Assembly: GCA_004525155.1 (NCBI GenBank)
Contig: SPDA01000193.1
Coordinates: 1 to 5,311 of the forward strand
Origin: Spirochaetales bacterium
GTDB taxonomy: Bacteria; Spirochaetota; Spirochaetia; SPDA01
DNA: 5,311 nucleotides
Direction: 5' to 3'
Below the pieces are notes generated by a model, which made no database searches, was not told the DNA's origin, and worked only from the letters and a program-made list of their open reading frames with translations. A program made the position numbers and the translations under genes. The number at the start of each line of letters is the position of its first letter. The stretch's first letter is position 1. This document shows positions 1-5,144 of this stretch, one piece after another.

Positions 1-50
1 CTATTCCTGGTATAGCTATTATATTATCATACTGTAAAGTTACCTATGGC

Positions 51-56
51 AAGGAG
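51..56 (+). promoter_or_regulatory. Shine-Dalgarno site of the radical SAM gene
   Basis: AAGGAG lies five bases before the ATG at 62 and fixes that start. The 50 bases before it are AT-rich, with TATATT at 20-25 and CATACT at 28-33, but no -35 box at a convincing distance, so I do not call a promoter there. Confidence 0.8.
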
Positions 57-61
57 CTTAC

Positions 62-1540
62 ATGAAAGTTGTACTTATCGAACCTAGCCCGTCCTTCAAT
101 CTTTATTTTTTTATTGAGAAAATGCCTCTCTTAGGGCCCCTTTACCTGGGCACCATCCTCGAAAAAGCGGGACATGCGGTTAAGGTTTTCAAGGAAGGCT
201 ACACCCGCATGTACAACGAAAAGACCGATACCCTGCATCCGGCCATCGCGGATGCGGATGTTGTCGGCATATCCTCCATCACCCATTCCTCCAAGCGGGC
301 CTATTCCATCGCGGACGCCGTACGGCGGCAGTTCCCCGGCAAGCGGGTTGTCATGGGTGGCAGTCATCCTTCGGCCCTGCCTGAAGAGGCCCTGCTGCAT
401 GCGGACTGCGTCGTCGTAGGAGAGGCTGAGAATGTCGTGCGCAGTGTGTTCGAGACCGATGTACAGGGCATTGTACAGGGCGAGAAAACCGATATGGATA
501 CATTGCCCCCTGTAAATCTTTCATTGCTGCAGGATGTCAAACGCAATACCAAAAACCGCTTACGGGACATCGCGCCAATCATGGCTTCCCGCGGCTGCCC
601 TCACGACTGCGTGTTCTGTTCCGTTACCGGCATGTTCGGCAGGAAGTACCGGATCCGCAGTGCGGACCTGGTCATGGAAGAGGTACTGATGCGGTACGGC
701 GAAGGCTACAGGTTCTCCTTTTTTTATGACGATAACTTTGCCGCCAATCCCGCGAAGACAAAAATATTCCTCGAAAAACTCATCCGCGCGGACCTCGACT
801 TTCACTGGTCAAGCCAGTTCAGCGTGCATGCGGCCAAGGACAAGGAACTGCTCGCCCTGTTAAAGCGTTCCCAGTGCCGGCGCTTGTATATCGGTATCGA
901 ATCCATCAATCCCGGGGCGCTCAAAGATTACAACAAGAGCCAGACCGTGGAGGAGATTCGGTCCGCCATCGCGAACATTCATGATGCAGGACTACAGGTG
1001 CACACCATGCTCATCCTGGGTGCGGACAGCGATACGAAAGAGTCGATAAAAAAGACCGTACGGTTTGCGAGAGAATCGAAAAGCGACAGCGCCCAGTTTT
1101 CCGTGCTGTACCCAATTCCCGGCACCAGGCTCTACACGGCCATGAAGGAGCAGAACCGCCTGTTCGTGGAGGACTGGGAATACTACGACGGCAGTCATTC
1201 CGTCATCATCCCTAAAAATTTCACGCCCCTTAAGCTGCAGAAATTTTCCATCCGCGCTTACCGGTCCTTTTACAGCAGGACCCTTGTACACTGGATGGCT
1301 TCGAGGGTCGGGTTCTTCATCTGGAAGCTCAAGAACCGGGACTACATGAAGCACCTGCGCAGGGTTTCGAGGAAAATCAGCCGAAAAGCATTCGGCAGGA
1401 TGATATCCGAAAAATATATCGCCGGTCTCCGCAGGTTCGGCGAACTGCACTGGCTTAAACGCATCGGTTATGCCCTGCGTCAGGAAGGAGCCAGGTACCG
1501 CCTGGAACGGATGCCGGAACAGATGCAGGAAACGCAGTAA
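62..1540 (+). CDS. B12-binding domain radical SAM protein (class B type), substrate unknown
   Basis: This 492-residue protein has the architecture of cobalamin-dependent (class B) radical SAM enzymes, the BchE/methyltransferase-like group. Residues 1-145 form a Rossmann-like B12-binding domain: MKVVLIEPSP opening, ADVVGISS at 65-72, GGSHPSALPEEAL at 99-111 and VVGEAE at 118-123. The DxHxxG cobalamin-ligand motif is absent, which is common in this class. The radical SAM core follows: CPHDCVFC gives the CxxxCxxC cluster ligands C179, C183 and C186, then FYDDNF at 221-226, YIGIES at 276-281 and PIPGT at 351-355. The last 80 or so residues are rich in Arg and Lys with a short hydrophobic patch (WMASRVGFFIWKL, 411-423), which may suit nucleic acid or membrane-surface contact; this is inference. 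Family members methylate or rearrange carbon centres using SAM. No neighbour in view suggests the substrate. The ATG at 62 is supported by AAGGAG. The next gene converges on it, so no operon partner is visible downstream. Confidence 0.9.
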   Translation: MKVVLIEPSPSFNLYFFIEKMPLLGPLYLGTILEKAGHAVKVFKEGYTRMYNEKTDTLHPAIADADVVGISSITHSSKRAYSIADAVRRQFPGKRVVMGGSHPSALPEEALLHADCVVVGEAENVVRSVFETDVQGIVQGEKTDMDTLPPVNLSLLQDVKRNTKNRLRDIAPIMASRGCPHDCVFCSVTGMFGRKYRIRSADLVMEEVLMRYGEGYRFSFFYDDNFAANPAKTKIFLEKLIRADLDFHWSSQFSVHAAKDKELLALLKRSQCRRLYIGIESINPGALKDYNKSQTVEEIRSAIANIHDAGLQVHTMLILGADSDTKESIKKTVRFARESKSDSAQFSVLYPIPGTRLYTAMKEQNRLFVEDWEYYDGSHSVIIPKNFTPLKLQKFSIRAYRSFYSRTLVHWMASRVGFFIWKLKNRDYMKHLRRVSRKISRKAFGRMISEKYIAGLRRFGELHWLKRIGYALRQEGARYRLERMPEQMQETQ

Positions 1541-1579
1541 AGGAGTTTCTATCCGCCGGGCGGCCATGGTCATCGATAA

Positions 1580-2233
1580 TCATTTTAATGGAATGTCAGG
1601 TACCAGCACCTGGTTTACCGACTCTTTCTCCCGCCTGTTTCCGTCTGGTCCTCCTCCATCATATCCGTTTAGATGCGGGAAATACTCGAATATAGTGCCG
1701 TATAAGATGCTGTAATATCCAACACCGATATTCTGTGTCCAATAATTGAAGACAGTAACAGTTCCATCGTTACGCATGGTATGACCGAATCTAGGAGCTT
1801 CAGATTGATAGAGAACACCCTTGAGATCGATATATCGGTGGTTGTCAAAATCAGGATCTACCATTAGCTGAAGACCCCAGAACCAGTCCCGCGTTACCGC
1901 TTCTTTAAGGCAGTGCACACATTCGGGATTGTTTATCAGCGAATAACAGCAGGCAAGATTGTACCAAGCAAAAGAATTGTTCACGTCGACCTGCACTGCT
2001 TCGGAGAATTTGGCGATTGCCTCTTTGTACTGTTTACCCAGGTACAGGCTGTAGCCATCGGTGTTGAGCGATTGTGATTTTTGCGAGATGTTCATCATCA
2101 GTTCGGGGATGCGTGGTTCTATGGGGTTGTCCGCAATAAATTGTTCAAGTTCCGAGGTTTTAGGGTGCTTATCCGCGGCAAGGGGCATTACAAGTAAAAA
2201 GCCGAGAACTAAGAGAAATAAGTATTTATGCAT
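1580..2233 (-). CDS. Exported TPR protein, paralogue A (C-terminally shortened)
   Basis: This 217-residue protein opens with a signal peptide (hydrophobic residues 5-18, likely type I cleavage after PLAA at residue 20), so it is probably periplasmic or surface-located. Residues 38-44 (IEPRIPE) match the block shared by the paralogues. TPR helices run from about 55 to 112: GYSLYLGKQYKEAIAKFSEAV at 60-80, then FAWYNLACCYSL at 88-99, closing with the LMVDPDFD cap at 123-130. A beta-rich segment (GTVTVFNYW at 157-165, GYYSILYGTIFEYF at 172-185) corresponds to the C-terminal domain of the others. It ends at VPDIPLK, where the paralogues have VPISK or IPLSK followed by another 16-18 residues, so the last strand seems lost. 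The start is supported by GGAGG four bases upstream. It is divergent from paralogues B-D and convergent with the radical SAM gene. Its molecular function is unknown; TPRs usually mediate protein contacts. Confidence 0.85.
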   Translation of the reverse strand: MHKYLFLLVLGFLLVMPLAADKHPKTSELEQFIADNPIEPRIPELMMNISQKSQSLNTDGYSLYLGKQYKEAIAKFSEAVQVDVNNSFAWYNLACCYSLINNPECVHCLKEAVTRDWFWGLQLMVDPDFDNHRYIDLKGVLYQSEAPRFGHTMRNDGTVTVFNYWTQNIGVGYYSILYGTIFEYFPHLNGYDGGGPDGNRREKESVNQVLVPDIPLK

Positions 2234-2237
2234 AGAT

Positions 2238-2242
2238 CCTCC
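2238..2242 (-). promoter_or_regulatory. Shine-Dalgarno site of paralogue A
   Basis: GGAGG on the minus strand lies four bases before the ATG whose first base is 2233. The spacing is slightly short but workable. Confidence 0.7.
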
Positions 2243-2299
2243 ATCTTCATCAATTTTTATTACGAAACTATGATAGGTGGAAAGCGAGGTGTTGGAAAA

Positions 2300-2328
2300 A
2301 GTGTACTATCAGAAATTATTTTTAACAA
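2300..2328 (-). promoter_or_regulatory. Candidate sigma70 promoter for paralogue A
   Basis: On the minus strand, TTGTTA (2323-2328) and TACACT (2300-2305) are separated by exactly 17 bases. Each matches four of six consensus positions. Transcription would begin near 2293, giving a leader of about 60 bases. The two hexamers are individually weak, so this rests mainly on spacing and location. Confidence 0.45.
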
Positions 2329-2333
2329 GATGG

Positions 2334-2367
2334 TAAATAAGGTTGGACGGTGATTTTTCCTTATTTA
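2334..2367. promoter_or_regulatory. Perfect 9-bp inverted repeat, candidate operator between divergent promoters
   Basis: TAAATAAGG at 2334-2342 is matched exactly by its complement CCTTATTTA at 2359-2367, with 16 bases between. It lies just upstream of the candidate -35 of paralogue A (2323-2328) and about 30 bases upstream of the candidate -35 of paralogue B (2399-2404). A dimeric regulator bound here could act on both directions. No regulator gene is in the window. A hairpin in RNA is a less likely reading, because the site lies upstream of both predicted transcript starts. Confidence 0.45.
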
Positions 2368-2398
2368 GGCTGGAGCTCTTTTGTTTCTGTCTGCGTCC

Positions 2399-2427
2399 TT
2401 GACTTGCTGAACATGGTATCCTACTAT
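2399..2427 (+). promoter_or_regulatory. Candidate sigma70 promoter for paralogues B-C-D
   Basis: TTGACT (2399-2404, five of six consensus positions) and TACTAT (2422-2427, four of six) are separated by 17 bases. Transcription would start near 2434, leaving a leader of about 56 bases before the ATG at 2490. This is the best promoter match in the window. It probably serves B and C together, since only 42 bases separate them and no terminator is seen there. Confidence 0.6.
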
Positions 2428-2443
2428 TAGGAAGTACCTAATA
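2425..2443. promoter_or_regulatory. Perfect 7-bp inverted repeat over the -10 and predicted start site
   Basis: TATTAGG at 2425-2431 pairs exactly with CCTAATA at 2437-2443 around a five-base centre. The repeat begins inside the candidate -10 box and is centred on the predicted transcription start at about 2434, a classic position for a repressor operator. It differs in sequence from the upstream 9-bp repeat, apart from a shared TA/AGG-rich character. Confidence 0.45.
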
Positions 2444-2478
2444 ACTTTGGTTTTTAGTCGTCCATTATTTCTCCAGAC

Positions 2479-2484
2479 AGGAGG
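2479..2484 (+). promoter_or_regulatory. Shine-Dalgarno site of paralogue B
   Basis: A full AGGAGG lies five bases before the ATG at 2490. It is the strongest ribosome binding site in the window and fixes the start. Confidence 0.85.
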
Positions 2485-2489
2485 AAACA

Positions 2490-3197
2490 ATGAAAAAAAT
2501 TTACATTATTCTCTTTTACTCAGCCCTTTTAACCGGTGCGCTTTCCGCGGACAGCCGCCCTCTGGCCGAAGGAATCGAGGCTTACAGCACGGAATATCCC
2601 ATCGAGCCGTATATACCGGAAATGCTTAAAAGTATAAATGCGGCCTCCATGGAATTAAACAGGCAGGGTTATGCCTTGTATGAGCAGCGGCAGTATAAGG
2701 AAGCGATACTTAAATTCGGCGAGGCAGTCAGCGCTGACGAAAACAACTGCTTCGCCTGGTATAATATGGCCTGCTGTTACTCACTCATGGATGAAGGCTA
2801 CCCTGCCCAGGCGGCGCAAAGCCTCGTGAGAGCCGTGCGGTCGTCATGGATGCAATTCTGGGGGGTAAAGCTCATGGCGGATCCGGATCTCGACCCGGTA
2901 AGGGGCTTTGATACCGGAGGAGTGAATCACATTTTCGGTTATGCAATGGAGGTGGATATGGTGCTTCTTCCGGACGGAAAAGCGCTGGTGAAGCCTTTAT
3001 GGGGAGACCGTAAAGGGCCGGTGACAAAAGGATATTACTGCGTCATCGATACGTACGTTTTTACGTTTTTTGATATTCCCGAGTGGGAAGATGTTTTTGG
3101 GCTGAAAATACACGGAAGCTTTTGGACGGAAGCCATACCGTTGAGCAAGTTCAGCTTCAGGGAACCATCCAGAATATATTTTTATGAAGACTACTGA
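2490..3197 (+). CDS. Exported TPR protein, paralogue B
   Basis: This 235-residue protein has a signal peptide with KK near the N-terminus and a hydrophobic core at 4-17; cleavage is likely after ALSA at residue 20. The mature part begins DSRPLAEGIEAYS, followed by IEPYIPEM at 38-45. The TPR pair covers about 54-115: GYALYEQRQYKEAILKFGEAV at 60-80 and FAWYNMACCYSLM at 88-100. WGVKLMADPDLD at 124-135 and RGFDTGG at 138-144 link to a C-terminal beta-rich domain (LLPDGKALV at 159-167, GYYCVIDTYVFTFFDIP at 181-197, IPLSKFSF at 216-223, ending IYFYEDY). The strand pattern of that domain recalls small lipocalin-like modules, but I would not assign a family. It is the first gene of the B-C-D array, downstream of the best promoter in the window. 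It is probably periplasmic or surface-located, with unknown function. Confidence 0.88.
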   Translation: MKKIYIILFYSALLTGALSADSRPLAEGIEAYSTEYPIEPYIPEMLKSINAASMELNRQGYALYEQRQYKEAILKFGEAVSADENNCFAWYNMACCYSLMDEGYPAQAAQSLVRAVRSSWMQFWGVKLMADPDLDPVRGFDTGGVNHIFGYAMEVDMVLLPDGKALVKPLWGDRKGPVTKGYYCVIDTYVFTFFDIPEWEDVFGLKIHGSFWTEAIPLSKFSFREPSRIYFYEDY

Positions 3198-3227
3198 ACC
3201 TCGATCTAACCAGGCGAATCTTTGAAA

Positions 3228-3233
3228 GAGGAG
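3228..3233 (+). promoter_or_regulatory. Shine-Dalgarno site deciding the start of paralogue C
   Basis: GAGGAG lies six bases before the ATG at 3240. An in-frame TTG at 3222 would place this site inside the coding region and add six residues ahead of the MKK signal-peptide opening that all three array members share, so ATG 3240 is preferred. Confidence 0.8.
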
Positions 3234-3239
3234 AATGCG

Positions 3240-3953
3240 ATGAAAAAGTTATTCTTTGTTTTCTTTTTCTCGGTCCTGTTAACCGGGACCATCTTTGCAG
3301 ACGGCCGCCCCCTGGCAGACGGGATTGAGGAGTATGCTGCAAACTACTCCATCGAGCCGCATATACCGGAAATGCTTGAACAAATAAATGATGCCTCCAT
3401 GGAATACAACAGGCAGGGCTATGCCTTGTATGAACAAAGGCGGTATGAAGAGGCAATTTCCAAGTTCCAACAGGCGATTTCCGCAGACTCGGATAATTCA
3501 TTTGCCATGTACAATATGGCCTGCTGTTATGCTCTCATGGGTAAAGAGAACTCCGCCAAAGTTGCGGGAATACTTGAGAGGGTTGGGGGCTACTGGGTGG
3601 TACAGTTGATGGTGGATCCGGACCTTGACGCACTGAGGAACTTCGATACCGGGGGAGCGAATTATTGGGATTCCTACGGGAGGGAATGTTTGCTTTTTTC
3701 GGGAGGAAAGGCGCTTATCCAGACCTCATCGGAAGGTTCTAAGGGACCTGTTACCGAAGGGTATTACTGTGTTATTGGGGAGTATGTGTTTATGTTTTTC
3801 GATATACCGGCGTGGGAAATTTTTGGTTCTCATTATAGTTACCGTATGATATATCCCCAATTGGTGAGGCAAGTCGTACCGATCAGCAAGCTCAGCTTCA
3901 AAGAAGTTTCCGAGGTGGGGTTCTATAAAGAATATGAACAAAAACATAAATGA
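3240..3953 (+). CDS. Exported TPR protein, paralogue C
   Basis: With the ATG at 3240 the protein has 237 residues. The signal peptide (MKKLFFVFFFSVLLTG) is likely cleaved after IFA at residue 20. DGRPLADGIE opens the mature part, IEPHIPEM follows at 38-45, and the TPR pair covers about 54-115 (GYALYEQRRYEEAISKFQQAI at 60-80, FAMYNMACCYALM at 88-100). The VQLMVDPDLD cap at 121-130 and RNFDTGG lead to the beta-rich domain (GGKALIQ, GPVTEGYYCVIGEYVFMFFDIP at 169-190, VPISKLSF at 213-220), ending in a charged KEYEQKHK. It starts 42 bases after B, with no terminator between, so the two are probably cotranscribed. It is closest to D, but its signal peptide (LLTG) resembles that of B. Compared with A, B and D, it lacks the WG pair before the DPDLD cap. 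Function unknown. Confidence 0.88.
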   Translation: MKKLFFVFFFSVLLTGTIFADGRPLADGIEEYAANYSIEPHIPEMLEQINDASMEYNRQGYALYEQRRYEEAISKFQQAISADSDNSFAMYNMACCYALMGKENSAKVAGILERVGGYWVVQLMVDPDLDALRNFDTGGANYWDSYGRECLLFSGGKALIQTSSEGSKGPVTEGYYCVIGEYVFMFFDIPAWEIFGSHYSYRMIYPQLVRQVVPISKLSFKEVSEVGFYKEYEQKHK

Positions 3954-3966
3954 AAACTTTCATCAA

Positions 3967-3986
3967 GCTTATCATACATGATAGGC
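3967..3986. promoter_or_regulatory. Inverted repeat between paralogues C and D
   Basis: GCTTATCAT at 3967-3975 and ATGATAGGC at 3978-3986 pair over nine positions with one G-T wobble around a two-base centre; the inner TATCAT/ATGATA arms are perfect. No T-run follows, so it is a poor intrinsic terminator. It lies 36-55 bases before the ATG of D and could be an operator or an RNA hairpin that alters expression between C and D. Ten bases from it, TGATAGGCGG (3979-3988), recur with one change (TGATAGGTGG, 2271-2280) in the leader of paralogue A. Confidence 0.4.
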
Positions 3987-4011
3987 GGTCTGGAATTATT
4001 ATACATTAATT

Positions 4012-4015
4012 GGAG
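4012..4015 (+). promoter_or_regulatory. Shine-Dalgarno site deciding the start of paralogue D
   Basis: GGAG lies six bases before the ATG at 4022. The alternative in-frame TTG at 4010 overlaps this site and would add four residues (MEKY) before the conserved MKK opening, so ATG 4022 is preferred. Confidence 0.75.
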
Positions 4016-4021
4016 AAGTAT

Positions 4022-4774
4022 ATGAAAAAGGTATTCTGTATATTTTTTCTATCATTACTTTGTTTGGGAATTGTCCTTGCAGACGGCCGCCCCCTGGCAG
4101 ACGGGATTGAGGCGTACTCAGTGAAATACTCCATCGAGCCGCATATACCGGAAATGCTTAAAAGTATAAAGGCGGTTTCCATGGAATACAATGGGCAGGG
4201 TTATGTCTTGTATGAACAGAATCGGTATAAAGAGGCTGTATCCAGGTTTCAACAGGCGATTTCAGCTGACTCGGGCAATACATTTGCTAAATACAATATG
4301 GCCTGTTCTTATGCTCTCATGGGTGGAGAGTACTCCGCCAAAGTAGCGGGAATTCTTGCGAGCGTCGCGAACGAAAATCGGGGGTGGGGTGATCAGGCAT
4401 ACTGGAATTACTGGGGGGTACAGATGATGGTGGATCCGGACCTTGACTCAGTGAGGAGCTTCGATACCGGGGGAGCGAATTATTTAAATTTCCACGGGTT
4501 GTCGGAATATTTGCTTCTTTCGGGAGGAAAGGCGCTTATTCAGATCTCATCGGAGAATATTCGGGGACCTGTTACCGAAGGGTATTTCTGTGTTATCGGG
4601 GAGTATGTGTTTATGTTTTTTGACGTACCAACGACGGAACATGTTGTGTCTGAAAGGGATTACCGGATAATTTGGGGCAGCGTGGTATGGCAAGCCGTAC
4701 CGGTCAGCAAGCTCAGCTTCAAAGAAGTATCCATGGTGAAGTTCTATGAAGAATATGAACGAAAACATAAATGA
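4022..4774 (+). CDS. Exported TPR protein, paralogue D
   Basis: With the ATG at 4022 the protein has 250 residues, the longest of the four. The signal peptide (MKKVFCIFFLSLLCLG) is likely cleaved after VLA at residue 20. The cysteine at 14 sits in SLLC, which is not a good lipobox, so a soluble exported protein is favoured. DGRPLADGIEAYS, IEPHIPEM at 38-45 and the TPR pair (GYVLYEQNRYKEAVSRFQQAI at 60-80, FAKYNMACSYALM at 88-100) follow. Unlike C, it carries extra residues (NENRGWGDQAYWNY, about 117-130) before WGVQMMVDPDLD at 131-142. The C-terminal beta-rich domain contains GGKALIQ, GPVTEGYFCVIGEYVFMFFDVP and VPVSKLSF, and ends KFYEEYERKHK. It may be cotranscribed with C across 68 bases holding an inverted repeat, or have its own weak promoter there. 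Its stop is eight bases from the stop of the opposing MBL remnant. Function unknown. Confidence 0.88.
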   Translation: MKKVFCIFFLSLLCLGIVLADGRPLADGIEAYSVKYSIEPHIPEMLKSIKAVSMEYNGQGYVLYEQNRYKEAVSRFQQAISADSGNTFAKYNMACSYALMGGEYSAKVAGILASVANENRGWGDQAYWNYWGVQMMVDPDLDSVRSFDTGGANYLNFHGLSEYLLLSGGKALIQISSENIRGPVTEGYFCVIGEYVFMFFDVPTTEHVVSERDYRIIWGSVVWQAVPVSKLSFKEVSMVKFYEEYERKHK

Positions 4775-4782
4775 AAACCTGC

Positions 4783-5094
4783 TTACTGCAGCTTCCGAAT
4801 CCTAAACTCGATGCCCGGCTGCCCTTTTAAAAGGTCGACCAGTTTCGATGTGTCGGTATCGCCGAAGTGGTAGGGATACAGAACCTTCGGTTTGATGACT
4901 TCCGCCGCTTGTTCCGGGGTCATGGTGTAGGGCTGGTTCATGGGCAAAAAGGTGATGTCGATGTTTGTTATGCCGCTCATTTCGGGGATGACTTCCGTTT
5001 CCCCGGCAAAGGTGTCGCTTTCGGGAGCAGCTTGGGAAACGGCGGGCTGTATTATCGAGATCAATAAGCCTAAAGGTAAAAAAAGATTTTTCAT
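4783..5094 (-). CDS. Internally deleted MBL-fold hydrolase remnant with signal peptide
   Basis: This open frame encodes only 103 residues, whereas the exported MBL-fold family it resembles has roughly 230-270. Residues 1-22 form a signal peptide (MKNLFLPLGLLISIIQPAVSQA). The next residues (APESDTF) look like the start of a mature MBL protein. From residue 30 on, the sequence matches the C-terminal third: AGETEVIPEM corresponds to the family's usual GDTEDxPEM, then NIDITFLPMNQPYTMTPEQAAE (45-65) and KPKVLYPYHFG (68-78), with H76 as the last metal-ligand histidine. The HxHxDH half is missing, so metal-dependent hydrolysis is very unlikely. GETE in place of GDTE would also alter a metal ligand. 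The frame is intact, so this is either a decaying gene left by an in-frame deletion or a retained small secreted protein; the first is favoured. The ribosome binding site is weak (AGG only two bases before the ATG). Confidence 0.7.
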   Translation of the reverse strand: MKNLFLPLGLLISIIQPAVSQAAPESDTFAGETEVIPEMSGITNIDITFLPMNQPYTMTPEQAAEVIKPKVLYPYHFGDTDTSKLVDLLKGQPGIEFRIRKLQ

Positions 5095-5111
5095 AACCTG
5101 CCGCCGGTGTA

Positions 5112-5120
5112 AGTATATCA
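5112..5120 (-). promoter_or_regulatory. Candidate extended -10 promoter element before the MBL remnant
   Basis: On the minus strand, TGATATACT gives an extended -10 (TG, one base, TATACT) in the 50-base gap after the gcvPB-like stop. There is no good -35, which extended -10 promoters can tolerate. Transcription would start about 18 bases upstream of the remnant's ATG. Read-through from the upstream gene is equally possible. Confidence 0.35.
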
Positions 5121-5144
5121 GATTGTTTTCACTAAATCAGGCAA

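Larger units (their letters stand above)
3240..4778 (+). repeat. Gene-scale tandem direct duplication (paralogues C and D)
   Basis: Two head-to-tail copies, about 3240-3957 and 4022-4778, are related along their whole length. The longest identical run noticed by eye is 36 bases, at 3295-3330 and 4077-4112, covering the end of the signal peptide and the DGRPLADGIE block. Similarity runs to a few bases beyond each stop codon (TGAAAAC in both) and then ends abruptly, marking the 3' edge of the duplicated unit. Paralogue B (from 2490) is an older, less similar copy in the same orientation. Confidence 0.8.

Noticed and set aside
1553..1563. CCGCC-G-GGCGG palindrome between the convergent radical SAM and paralogue A genes
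   Set aside because: The arms are five bases with a one-base centre and no T-tract on either strand, so it cannot be called a terminator.
1539..1568. AAAGGAG overlapping the radical SAM stop codon, as if a downstream gene began there
   Set aside because: No ATG, GTG or TTG lies at a suitable distance; the first ATG (1566) is too far and opens a frame lying antisense to paralogue A. It could be a scar of a lost operon partner, but nothing more supports that.
992..1573. 193-codon open frame on the minus strand inside the radical SAM gene
   Set aside because: It is antisense to a gene with clear family motifs, has no ribosome binding site that I can see, and its translation has no recognisable domain. 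It is a shadow of GC-rich coding sequence.
1602..1614. ACCAG-CAC-CTGGT hairpin near the end of paralogue A
   Set aside because: The stem is short, lies inside coding sequence and has no adjoining T-run; it is a likely chance structure.
4055..4066. Possible lipobox around Cys14 of paralogue D (SLLC)
   Set aside because: Leucine just before the cysteine does not fit even relaxed spirochaetal lipoboxes, and the paralogues have no cysteine there. Cleavage after VLA at residue 20 matches the others.
4823..4840. Overlapping palindromes CCTTTTAAAAGG and GGTCGACC
   Set aside because: Both lie within the MBL remnant's coding frame. The first has no loop and is a weak AT-rich structure. Nothing ties them to termination or binding.
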